Shown here: in pieces, positions 53,788 to 61,861 of the stretch
Position numbering within the stretch: position 1 is the stretch's first letter
Layout: every line of letters begins with the position of its first letter
From: Allotamlana fucoidanivorans
GTDB taxonomy: Bacteria; Bacteroidota; Bacteroidia; Flavobacteriales; Flavobacteriaceae
NCBI RefSeq assembly: GCF_006265225.1
Contig: NZ_VDCS01000001.1
Span: 62,001 to 126,000 of the forward strand
Reading direction: 5' to 3'
Length of the DNA: 64,000 nt
The notes under the pieces: generated by a model
Told to the model about the DNA's origin: nothing
The model's input: the letters and a program-made list of their open reading frames with translations, nothing else
Database searches by the model: none
Position numbers and translations under genes: made by a program

Positions 53788-54447
53788 ATGAAAATTCATG
53801 ATTTATCAATTGAAAACTCCATACTAAACACCTTTATTTCAGAAATTAGAGATCATAAAATACAGCAAGACCGTATGCGTTTTAGACGAAATATTGAACG
53901 CATTGGAGAAATTTTAGCCTATGAAATGAGTAAGACACTCACGTTTGAGCAAAATAATGTCACCACACCTCTTGGTATGAGTGCAATGCAATTACCCACC
54001 AATCAAATTGTGTTATGCTCTATTTTAAGAGCTGGTGTGCCTTTACATAATGGGCTATTGCATTTTTTTGATACCGCCGAAAATGCCTTTATTTCAGCTT
54101 ATCGTCATCACAAACATAATCCAGAAAGCTTTGAAATTATTGTGGAATATCTGGCATGCCCTGATTTAGAGAACAAAACCTTGATTTTAGCAGATCCTAT
54201 GCTCGCTACGGGGCAATCTATGGTTGCTACTTTTGAAGCTCTGAAACCATTCGGAACACCCAAAGATATACATTTGATTAGTGTAATTGGTGCCGAAGAA
54301 GGTGTGAACTATGTTTCAAAACATTTTGATTCAAATACGCATTTATGGATTGCTACCATTGATAAAGATTTGAATGACAAAGGCTATATTGTACCAGGCA
54401 TAGGTGATGCCGGTGACCTAGCTTTTGGTAAAAAACTACAGCAATAA
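53788..54447 (+). CDS. upp: Uracil phosphoribosyltransferase
   Basis: A 219-residue enzyme converting uracil and PRPP to UMP in pyrimidine salvage. The motifs LCSILRAGVPLHNGLLHFFD and the PRPP-binding loop LADPMLATGQSMVATFEAL are clear, as is the uracil-binding end GYIVPGIGDAGDLAFG. Length is normal. The final 12 bases overlap the convergent DUF6427 gene. Confidence 0.95.
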   Translation: MKIHDLSIENSILNTFISEIRDHKIQQDRMRFRRNIERIGEILAYEMSKTLTFEQNNVTTPLGMSAMQLPTNQIVLCSILRAGVPLHNGLLHFFDTAENAFISAYRHHKHNPESFEIIVEYLACPDLENKTLILADPMLATGQSMVATFEALKPFGTPKDIHLISVIGAEEGVNYVSKHFDSNTHLWIATIDKDLNDKGYIVPGIGDAGDLAFGKKLQQ

Positions 54448-55359
54448 AAGAATAAATGGTAGCACAACCAATACGCCTAAAAAGGCTTCTTTAAACCATT
54501 TTTCATGAATGATTTCAATATAATTCGCTACGATAATAGACAAGGGCGCAAATAGAAATAAAAATTCACTTCCATTTTTATTAGGTGCAACAACAATAAT
54601 AGCAAAGGCAATAACCATAGCTAATACAATGACCTTAAAAGAGGCTCTAAAGTTTTTCTTCTGCTTTTTTATGTTTTGTAAATAAAATATAGAAGACCAC
54701 ACCCCAAAAGAAAATAGAACAGTAAGCGCAATAATATACTTTAAAGAATTATAATTACTAAAGTCATAACTAACTTCTGGCGGGTAATTAAAAATGGTAA
54801 AAAAGTCATTGTACATCACTACCGAACAAGCACAGGCTATAACAAACAAAGTTGCTAAGCCCAAGAACGGGATAATCCAATGCCTCAATTTATGATCGGC
54901 AAATAACACCAAGGAAAGCACTACCAAAATGAAAAACAAAATAGCCCAAAAATAAAACAAAGAAGCAACGCCAATCCAAAACGCGGCATCAAAAAGTTTC
55001 TTCTTCATATGTTGTTCTGTTCTTAAGCTTACTATTCTCCTGATAGCCAGTAGAATAAAAAAATTAGAAACCAGCACTTGACCGCTTAATGTAGTACTTG
55101 AAATAAACAATAAAAACAGACCAAAAAGCAATATTTCATAATTACTGTTATTTGTTAAACCATTTTTACTTGCAATAAAATTTAAAAGTAAAACCGTTGC
55201 ATAGCCAACAACAATGAGTGCGAAAAATTTTAATGACAAGTTAAATGTATCACCATGGTTCCATAACTCTATTCTAGACATTATAAAAGCTAGAAGGGTG
55301 ATAAAAAAAACAACAATAAAATTTATTGGTTTAGATTTATTAAAAAAACTTGTTAACAT
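54436..55359 (-). CDS. DUF6427 family membrane protein
   Basis: A 307-residue integral membrane protein with about nine helices, beginning MLTSFFNKSKPINFIVVFFI, the typical start of the DUF6427 family in flavobacteria. The function is unknown; the layout is reminiscent of lipid or glycan membrane enzymes but no catalytic motif is seen. It is divergent from DUF6341 and overlaps upp at the 3' end. Confidence 0.78.
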   Translation of the reverse strand: MLTSFFNKSKPINFIVVFFITLLAFIMSRIELWNHGDTFNLSLKFFALIVVGYATVLLLNFIASKNGLTNNSNYEILLFGLFLLFISSTTLSGQVLVSNFFILLAIRRIVSLRTEQHMKKKLFDAAFWIGVASLFYFWAILFFILVVLSLVLFADHKLRHWIIPFLGLATLFVIACACSVVMYNDFFTIFNYPPEVSYDFSNYNSLKYIIALTVLFSFGVWSSIFYLQNIKKQKKNFRASFKVIVLAMVIAFAIIVVAPNKNGSEFLFLFAPLSIIVANYIEIIHEKWFKEAFLGVLVVLPFILLLL

Positions 55360-55379
55360 TAAGTGTTTTTGTATTTTTG
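55350..55379 (+). promoter_or_regulatory. -33/-7 promoter for DUF6341
   Basis: TTG at 55350-55352 and TATTTTTG at 55372-55379 are 19 bases apart, the canonical spacing. The -33 lies over the start of the divergent DUF6427 gene. Confidence 0.6.
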
Positions 55380-55431
55380 CCCTATAAATATACTAACTAT
55401 AACACGGTTAGGAAACTATAAATAAACACAA

Positions 55432-55659
55432 ATGAAAGATTTCTTTTACGCTATACAGGATTTATTTGTAAATGTTCTATTTGCACCTTATGATGCCTTA
55501 AGAGCATTGGAGCTTGAAAACTGGGGCTTAGCAAACTTTTTATCTTGGATTTTCATCATCATTGGTTTTGTTGCCATGGTATATTGGATGATTCAATTAA
55601 AAGGTTTTAATGATAATAACGAAGAAGATAAAAGTATTTCTTCGCACTCGTTTTTATAA
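55432..55659 (+). CDS. DUF6341 family small membrane protein
   Basis: A 75-residue protein with one strong membrane helix at about residues 32-55 (GLANFLSWIFIIIGFVAMVY). The N-terminus MKDFFYAIQDLFVNVLFAPY is characteristic of DUF6341. It is usually encoded next to DUF6427 and purD, as here; function unknown. The last 6 bases overlap the convergent purD. Confidence 0.85.
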   Translation: MKDFFYAIQDLFVNVLFAPYDALRALELENWGLANFLSWIFIIIGFVAMVYWMIQLKGFNDNNEEDKSISSHSFL

Positions 55660-56925
55660 ATCGAATCCAATATCTTTACGATAATTCATCTTATCAAAAT
55701 GTAGTTTTTCTATATTTTGGTAAGATTTTTTTATGGCTTCTTGATAGGTGTCACCATAAGACGTTATAGCCATAACACGTCCGCCAGAAGTTACTATTTT
55801 CCCATCTTTCAAGACAGCTCCCGCATGAAACGGAATGGAATCCTCTATAGTTTCTATACCTGTTATTTCTTTTCCTTTTTCATACGCTTCAGGATATCCT
55901 CCAGATACCAAAACAATAGTTGTTGCCGCACGCTCATCTATTTCAATATCGATGGTATCTAATGTTCCATTCGCCATGGCTAATAATACCTCAACTAAAT
56001 CATTTTTTAATCTCGGAAAAACCACTTCTGTTTCAGGATCACCCATACGTACATTGTATTCTATCACCTTAGGATCATCACCCACTTTTATCAACCCAAT
56101 AAAAACAAAACCAACATAAGGTAAATTATCTGTCTTAAACCCAGCAATGGTTGGTTTTACAATACGGTCTTCTATTTTTTGTAAAAATTCATCGGTAGCA
56201 AAAGGCACTGGAGACACTGCTCCCATGCCCCCTGTATTTAAACCTGTATCGCCTTCACCAATACGCTTATAGTCTTTGGCCGTAGGTAATATTTTATAGT
56301 GTTCGCCATCGGTTAATACAAAACAACTTAACTCGATACCGTCTAAAAACTCTTCAATCACCACTTTGTTACTGGCTTCTCCAAATTTGGCATCAACAAG
56401 CATGCTTTTTAATTCCGCTTTTGCTTCGACCAAATCATTTAAAATAACCACACCCTTACCTGCGGCTAAGCCATCTGCTTTTAACACATAAGGCGGGTTT
56501 AGCGTTTCTAAAAAAGTGTAGCCTTTTTCAACAGTGTCTTTTGTAAAACTATCATAAGCTGCCGTTGGAATGTTATGACGGTACAAAAATTCTTTGGCAA
56601 ATTCTTTACTACCCTCAAGTTCTGCAGCCTTTTGTTGTGGACCAATAACAGCTACATGTTTTATATCATCATCATTTAAAAAGAAATCGTGCACGCCGTT
56701 TACTAACGGATCTTCTGGCCCAACTACTACAAGTTCAATATTTTTATCTAATACCAGTTCTTTGATTGCCTTAAAATCATTGACCCCAATATTGACATTG
56801 GTTGCAATTTCAGCAGTTCCAGAATTACCGGGTGCAACGAAGAGTGCATCGCACTTTGAACTTTGAGCTATTTTCCATGCAAACGTATGTTCTCTTCCAC
56901 CAGAACCAAGTACTAAGATATTCAT
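55654..56925 (-). CDS. purD: Phosphoribosylamine--glycine ligase
   Basis: A 423-residue ATP-grasp enzyme for the second step of purine synthesis. The N-terminus MNILVLGSGGREHTFAWKI, the segment VLKADGLAAGKGVVI, the signature DYKRIGEGDTGLNTGGMGAVSP and YNVRMGDPETEVV are all present. Length is normal. Its own -7 element is at 56948-56955. No other purine genes are adjacent. Confidence 0.97.
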   Translation of the reverse strand: MNILVLGSGGREHTFAWKIAQSSKCDALFVAPGNSGTAEIATNVNIGVNDFKAIKELVLDKNIELVVVGPEDPLVNGVHDFFLNDDDIKHVAVIGPQQKAAELEGSKEFAKEFLYRHNIPTAAYDSFTKDTVEKGYTFLETLNPPYVLKADGLAAGKGVVILNDLVEAKAELKSMLVDAKFGEASNKVVIEEFLDGIELSCFVLTDGEHYKILPTAKDYKRIGEGDTGLNTGGMGAVSPVPFATDEFLQKIEDRIVKPTIAGFKTDNLPYVGFVFIGLIKVGDDPKVIEYNVRMGDPETEVVFPRLKNDLVEVLLAMANGTLDTIDIEIDERAATTIVLVSGGYPEAYEKGKEITGIETIEDSIPFHAGAVLKDGKIVTSGGRVMAITSYGDTYQEAIKKSYQNIEKLHFDKMNYRKDIGFDL

Positions 56926-56947
56926 AATTGACCTATTTTTATGCTTG

Positions 56948-56955
56948 CAAAAATA
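56948..56955 (-). promoter_or_regulatory. -7 element for purD
   Basis: Reads TATTTTTG on the minus strand (TAnnTTTG), 22 bases before the purD ATG. Confidence 0.5.
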
Positions 56956-57028
56956 GTGTGTTTTTACAATTAGCTATAGATTTATACGTGTTTTTTTAAG
57001 GTATGTGCATATAATAAGTAATTATCTT

Positions 57029-57036
57029 TAGATTTG
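57029..57036 (+). promoter_or_regulatory. -7 element for the CapK-like gene
   Basis: TAGATTTG (TAnnTTTG), about 30 bases before the TTG at 57068; it supports that non-ATG start. Confidence 0.45.
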
Positions 57037-57067
57037 CTCATATTCACAAATACATCATTTTTATAGT

Positions 57068-58375
57068 TTGAATTTATTCTATATTTCTTTACAAATCAAT
57101 GGATTCCCTATTAGAAGAGCTATTCAAAAACTCAAGGATATTCAATCCAAAAAGGGAAAAGACTATGAGTTGTATTTAAACCAAAAGAAAAATGAAATTG
57201 TTCAATTTCACCTGCAAAACAATCCTTTTTATGCTCAGTTTGCCAAAAATGCAAATCTGAAGGACTGGGAGAGTATTCCGATTATGACAAAACAGGATTT
57301 ACAACAACCGTTGAAAAATAGGCTGTCAAAAGGTTTTAGTTTACATAATGTACACCAGCATAAAACCTCAGGATCTTCAGGACATCCTTTTAGTTTTGCT
57401 AAAGACAAATTTTGTCATGCTTTAACCTGGGCCAATTTTATAGATAGATACCATTGGTTTGATATTGACTTTCAACATTCTAAACAAGCGCGATTTTACG
57501 GTATCCCTCTGCATAAAAAAGGGTATTACAAAGAACGTTTAAAAGATGTTTTAAGCCATCGCTATAGATTTTCTGTATTTGATTTGAGCGATTCACAAAT
57601 GAAAAAAAATATAGATACGTTTAAATCTACAACCTTCCACTACATAAATGGTTATACGAGTGCGATTGTTCAACTGGCTAAATACTTAAAACAGGAAAAT
57701 ATTATTTTAAAATCAGTTTGTCCTTCCTTAAAAGCATGTATTGTAACGTCTGAGATGCTTTTTATGGACGACAGAACCCTTTTAGAGACGCAACTGGGCG
57801 TTCCTGTTATAAATGAATATGGGGCAGCGGAATTAGGGCTCATTGCGTTTCAAAATGACTCTAACGAATGGATAGTGAACCATGAAGATTTATTTATTGA
57901 AATTCTTGACGAAAATGACCATGCTTTACCCAACGGGCAAACAGGGCGTGTTGTAATAACATCAATTTACAATAAAGCACACCCATTTATTCGTTATGAT
58001 TTAGGTGATGTAGGAAGCCTATCCACCAAAAGTACTCCTGAAAAGCCTATACTTGAAAACCTTATAGGAAGAACCGACGATCTTATAAAATTACCTAGCG
58101 GAAAAACAGCCGCAGGACTCACCTTTTATTACATCACAAAGGCCATTATAGACGACGACGCAAATGTAAAAGAATTTACTATTGAACAAATTTTGATAGA
58201 TACCTTTAACATTTACTATGTAAGTTCTAAAGATTTGTCTGATGTATATCGTGAAAAAATAAAACAAGCGGTGGCGCAATATATGGAACCAAACCTGACA
58301 ATCCATTTTGAAAGAAAAACACAGTTAAACAGGTCTCACAGAGGGAAACTTAGGCAGTTTAAGTCTCTTTTGTAG
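57068..58375 (+). CDS. Adenylate-forming enzyme, PaaK/CapK-like
   Basis: A 435-residue protein of the phenylacetate-CoA ligase-like family found in capsule clusters (CapK). Motifs: HKTSGSSGHPFSFAKDKF (phosphate loop), VINEYGAAELGLIAFQ, GRVVITSIYNKAHPFIRYDLGD and a C-terminal segment NRSHRGKLRQFKSLL with the late lysine. It would activate a carboxylic acid with ATP, possibly to decorate the exopolysaccharide; the acid is unknown. The start appears to be TTG, since the family N-terminus NLFYISLQINGFPIRRA begins there. The 3' end overlaps the convergent GT2 by 17 bases. Confidence 0.82.
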   Translation: MNLFYISLQINGFPIRRAIQKLKDIQSKKGKDYELYLNQKKNEIVQFHLQNNPFYAQFAKNANLKDWESIPIMTKQDLQQPLKNRLSKGFSLHNVHQHKTSGSSGHPFSFAKDKFCHALTWANFIDRYHWFDIDFQHSKQARFYGIPLHKKGYYKERLKDVLSHRYRFSVFDLSDSQMKKNIDTFKSTTFHYINGYTSAIVQLAKYLKQENIILKSVCPSLKACIVTSEMLFMDDRTLLETQLGVPVINEYGAAELGLIAFQNDSNEWIVNHEDLFIEILDENDHALPNGQTGRVVITSIYNKAHPFIRYDLGDVGSLSTKSTPEKPILENLIGRTDDLIKLPSGKTAAGLTFYYITKAIIDDDANVKEFTIEQILIDTFNIYYVSSKDLSDVYREKIKQAVAQYMEPNLTIHFERKTQLNRSHRGKLRQFKSLL

Positions 58376-59168
58376 TAACCACCAATTTTGACTTAACAAA
58401 AATATGTTCCTTTAAAAACAGTAATAAAAGCCATATAGATTGGATATATGAAAAGCCCAATCCTTTTTTGTACACCCAATAATTATACTTTAACAGGTTT
58501 ATCTTGTTTGAGGATATGGAATCTTTTCTCACCCTATAAAACGCTAGCGATTCCTCAATACCCATAGCAGGTTTTCCAGATTGTTTCAAGGCGCTAAGCC
58601 ATAACAACCAATCTTGTCGCTTCCGTAAAGGAGGTGAGGTTATTTTCCCTAAAACACTGGCATTATACATACCTGTTAAGTTTCCTATATAGTTACTTTT
58701 TAAAAGCTTGGTATAACCCAAATTTTTAAGAGCTTTTACCCTTTTTCCTAAAAAAACTCCGTTTTCATTTATAAGATCATAACTACTAAAGCTAACATCA
58801 CAGTTGTGGGATAGCATAAACTTAATTTGAACCTCTAACTTATAGGGTTTCCAAACATCATCGGCATCTAAAAAAGCGATAAAATGACCTTGAGCTGCTT
58901 CTATACCTTTATTTCTGGAAACGGCAGCTCCTAGATTTGTACTATTCTGAAAAAAAATAATATTATAGGTTTTATTAAGAAAGGTTTGAATGACCTCTGA
59001 AGAACCATCCGTTGAGCCATCATTAATAAGAATAAGTTCCCAATTTGTATAGCTTTGATTTAATACACTAAGTATCGTTTCTGAAATAAAGCCCTCAGCA
59101 TTATACACTGGCGTGATTATGGAAACTAAAGGCGCTAATTCAAGGCTTTTAATAGGCTTTTTCTTCAC
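58359..59168 (-). CDS. Glycosyltransferase family 2
   Basis: A 269-residue GT-A enzyme. APLVSIITPVYNAEGFISET opens the fold, followed by LILINDGSTDGSSEV, AVSRNKGIEAAQGHFIAFLDADDVW and the acceptor region. It transfers a sugar to a growing exopolysaccharide unit, donor unknown. The start codon is GTG at 59168, and the first 20 bases overlap the end of the glycosylphosphotransferase gene, indicating coupling. Its tail overlaps the convergent CapK-like gene. Confidence 0.9.
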   Translation of the reverse strand: MKKKPIKSLELAPLVSIITPVYNAEGFISETILSVLNQSYTNWELILINDGSTDGSSEVIQTFLNKTYNIIFFQNSTNLGAAVSRNKGIEAAQGHFIAFLDADDVWKPYKLEVQIKFMLSHNCDVSFSSYDLINENGVFLGKRVKALKNLGYTKLLKSNYIGNLTGMYNASVLGKITSPPLRKRQDWLLWLSALKQSGKPAMGIEESLAFYRVRKDSISSNKINLLKYNYWVYKKGLGFSYIQSIWLLLLFLKEHIFVKSKLVVTTKET

Positions 59169-60501
59169 CTCTTATAGCATTTAAAAAGGTTTGAATCACA
59201 ATCTTCAAATCTAACCAAATAGACCAGTTTTCAATATAAAAAATATCGTATTTCACCCGGCTTATAATATCATGGTCTTTTTCAATTTCCCCTCTAAAAC
59301 CACTGGTTTGAGCTAAGCCTGTAATTCCAGGCTTCACAAAGTGACGTACCATAAATTTATCGACCCTTCTGGCATACATGTTTGTATGGCTCACCATATG
59401 CGGTCTTGGTCCCACAACAGACATATCACCAAATAGCACATTAAAAAATTGTGGTAATTCGTCAATACTGGTTTTTCTAATAAAGGCGCCTACTTTGGTA
59501 ATACGCAAATCGCCTTTTGTAGCTTGATATAAGTGGGCATTCTTATTGGGAGTCATTGATCTGAACTTATAACAATCAAACTCCTCATAATTAAAACCAT
59601 TCCTAGATTGTTTAAAAAACACGGGGCCTTTAGACTCTAACTTAATGATGATTGCCAAAATAGGTGTTAACCAAGACAGCACAAACACAATGATAAAAAG
59701 GGCAAATACAATATCAAATAGCCGTTTTATAAATTTATTTACCGGATCTTGAAGCGGAATAGATCGCATTGACAGGATGGGAATATAATCATAATACTCA
59801 TACTTCAACTTTTTTGAGTAAATGTCTTTATTGTCAGGAATAAACTTTAATTCCCGTAAATTATTATCGGCAAACTCGATAAGCTTATTAATCTGTTTAT
59901 TAGATAATGCAGCTACCGAAAAATATATTTCATCAATGTCATTATCGATAATATACTTGAAGCAGGTATCCAAATTAAAAAAACCATCCTTCAAGCTAAA
60001 CTGCGCTTTAAACTTATATCCAAAATCTAATCTTGTATTGAACGTATGCCTTAATTGTCGGGTTTTTTCATTGTCTCCAATAATGATAACATTTCGTGTA
60101 TTTCCCTGTAAAAGAGCCCTGTATTTTTTAAGTAAAAAAAATGTTAAGAGCTTAAACAAAGTAATATACATGGCTAGGCAAACGATATAATTTGCCAGCG
60201 CCAGCCTACTTATTTCTGGTTGTTTAAAAAATCCTATAAACGCATATAGTGCTACAGAAAAAAGGAACATTTGCTTTAGCAGTAAAGGAATGACTTGTAC
60301 AAGTCTTGTGTGGCGTTGTACTTCATAAAAATGATTTTTTAAAGCAATAATTAGCCATACCGCTGAAATGTAGATACTAAAAAGAAATGGGTTAACTAGA
60401 TTGATATTAAAGCCCAATACGGTTAGATTTATAATAACCAAATCTATAAATCCAAATAAAGGTTTAATAGCCCCCGAATATCTTCTTTTTTTATATGCCA
60501 C
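59149..60501 (-). CDS. Polyprenyl glycosylphosphotransferase (exopolysaccharide initiator)
   Basis: A 450-residue membrane enzyme. Four or five N-terminal helices, a CoA-binding-like domain (about residues 125-250), then a re-entrant helix and the catalytic domain: RLFDIVFALFIIVFVLSWLT, KLESKGPVFFKQSRNGFNYE, CYKFRSM, GAFIRKTSIDELPQFFNVL, GDMSVVGPRPHM and FVKPGITGLAQTSGFRG. It starts the repeat unit by loading a sugar phosphate onto undecaprenyl phosphate (WcaJ-like). The GTG start follows directly after the stop of the decarboxylase gene, so the genes are one operon. Confidence 0.93.
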   Translation of the reverse strand: MAYKKRRYSGAIKPLFGFIDLVIINLTVLGFNINLVNPFLFSIYISAVWLIIALKNHFYEVQRHTRLVQVIPLLLKQMFLFSVALYAFIGFFKQPEISRLALANYIVCLAMYITLFKLLTFFLLKKYRALLQGNTRNVIIIGDNEKTRQLRHTFNTRLDFGYKFKAQFSLKDGFFNLDTCFKYIIDNDIDEIYFSVAALSNKQINKLIEFADNNLRELKFIPDNKDIYSKKLKYEYYDYIPILSMRSIPLQDPVNKFIKRLFDIVFALFIIVFVLSWLTPILAIIIKLESKGPVFFKQSRNGFNYEEFDCYKFRSMTPNKNAHLYQATKGDLRITKVGAFIRKTSIDELPQFFNVLFGDMSVVGPRPHMVSHTNMYARRVDKFMVRHFVKPGITGLAQTSGFRGEIEKDHDIISRVKYDIFYIENWSIWLDLKIVIQTFLNAIRGEEKAY

Positions 60502-61488
60502 TTATTTTTTTATATGGTTTTTAAAGTTTTTATGTTCGCTTTTATACAATTCGTCTTGAGATAAACTTTTAAAATAGTCATAAGTAAGTCTCATACCTTC
60601 TTCCCGTTCAATTTTGGGTTGCCAATTTAATAGTTTTTTAGCCAAACTAATATCTGGTTGCCGCTGTAAAGGATCATTTACGGGTAAGTCTTTATAAATT
60701 ATCTTTTGAGAAGTTCCTGTTAGCTTAATAATCTCTTCGGCAAAATCCTTAATCGTAATTTCATGTGGATTTCCAATATTTACGGGCTCTATGTAGTCAC
60801 TAAATAACAACCTGTAAATACCCTCCACCTGATCATCAACATAACAAAACGATCGGGTTTGAGAGCCATCGCCAAAAACCGTTAAATCTTCACCTCTCAG
60901 AGCCTGTCCCATAAATGCCGGGATGACGCGTCCATCATTTAATCGCATACGTGGTCCATAGGTATTAAAAATCCTAACAATCCGAGTTTCCAAACCGTGA
61001 AATCGATGGTAAGCCATGGTAATGGATTCTTGAAAACGTTTAGCTTCATCATAAACCCCTCTAGGCCCAATGGTATTGACGTTTCCGTAATAATCTTCAC
61101 GCTGTGGATGTACCAGAGGGTCACCATAGACCTCCGACGTAGACGCGATAAGAATACGTGCCTTTTTAGCCTTAGCTAAACCAAGCAAATTATGGGTTCC
61201 TAGAGAGCCCACTTTTAAGGTTTGAATAGGTATTTTAAGATAATCGATAGGACTAGCAGGTGATGCAAAATGAAGAATATAGTCTAAATCACCTTCAATG
61301 GTTATAAACTCGGTAACATCGTGTTCTATAAACTCAAAATTAGGATGTTCTTGTAAATGTTCTAAGTTCTTTTTATCACCGGTAATAAAGTTATCCATAC
61401 CAATAACATAGAACCCTTCACCAATAAAGCGATCACATAAATGCGACCCTAAAAATCCTGCTGCACCAGTTATTAAAATACGTTTCAA
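60502..61488 (-). CDS. UDP-glucuronate decarboxylase (UDP-xylose synthase)
   Basis: A 328-residue SDR enzyme. The Rossmann motif is [18 protein letters not shown], the catalytic residues lie in STSEVYGDP and YDEAKRFQE, and [20 protein letters not shown] is typical of the UXS family. The start codon is TTG at 61488, where the family sequence [11 protein letters not shown] begins. It would convert UDP-glucuronate made by the adjacent dehydrogenase into UDP-xylose. It is separated from that gene by a repeat-rich gap of 373 bases. Confidence 0.92.
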   Translation of the reverse strand: MKRILITGAAGFLGSHLCDRFIGEGFYVIGMDNFITGDKKNLEHLQEHPNFEFIEHDVTEFITIEGDLDYILHFASPASPIDYLKIPIQTLKVGSLGTHNLLGLAKAKKARILIASTSEVYGDPLVHPQREDYYGNVNTIGPRGVYDEAKRFQESITMAYHRFHGLETRIVRIFNTYGPRMRLNDGRVIPAFMGQALRGEDLTVFGDGSQTRSFCYVDDQVEGIYRLLFSDYIEPVNIGNPHEITIKDFAEEIIKLTGTSQKIIYKDLPVNDPLQRQPDISLAKKLLNWQPKIEREEGMRLTYDYFKSLSQDELYKSEHKNFKNHIKK

Positions 61489-61694
61489 GTTATCCTATTT
61501 TAGTATCTCATATTTGAACAAATTTAATGGTTTCTACTTAATATTAACCTTTCTTTGTTAAGAATATTATCAAGCTAATAGCTTTGAGAAAACATACTCT
61601 CCTACTAAAAGACACCTAATTATCAGGCCAATCTTAGCCTATTCAGAGCACTATCGAAGCGTCGAACTCCTTATTTAGCTACCTACTAAAGAAC

Positions 61695-61717
61695 CACACT
61701 TCGACAAGCTCAGTGTG
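61695..61717. repeat. REP-like hairpin unit 1
   Basis: CACACT and AGTGTG form a 6-bp stem around the loop TCGACAAGCTC. The same loop sequence, inverted, occurs in the unit at 61831-61849 with a different but again self-complementary stem. Confidence 0.65.
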
Positions 61718-61783
61718 ACAAATAGACTAATGAACTTGCAACACTGTAGCCAGCAATTTCCTATTTTTTGACTTGATTTTTTG

Positions 61784-61811
61784 GTTCGTTTTTTATCAAG
61801 AAAAAACGAAC
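61784..61811. repeat. Perfect 11-bp hairpin
   Basis: GTTCGTTTTTT and AAAAAACGAAC are perfect inverted copies around the loop ATCAAG. CTTGAT at 61772-61777 could pair with the loop as an alternative. On the minus strand it follows the ugd stop and could serve as a terminator, though no pure T-run follows. Confidence 0.6.
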
Positions 61812-61830
61812 ATGATAATCACTACTGTCA

Positions 61831-61849
61831 CCCTGAGCTTGTCGAAGGG
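61831..61849. repeat. REP-like hairpin unit 2
   Basis: CCCT and AGGG form a stem around GAGCTTGTCGA, the reverse complement of the loop of unit 1. The unit lies 12 bases past the ugd stop codon. Confidence 0.6.
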
Positions 61850-61861
61850 GTCAGCACCTCA

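Larger units (their letters stand above)
61489..61861. other. Repeat-rich gap between uxs and ugd
   Basis: A gene-free stretch. From right to left it holds an REP-like unit (61826-61850), an 11-bp perfect hairpin (61784-61811), a second REP-like unit in the opposite orientation (61694-61720), and 200 bases with nothing recognised. A promoter for the uxs genes may lie here but no full TAnnTTTG was identified. Confidence 0.6.
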
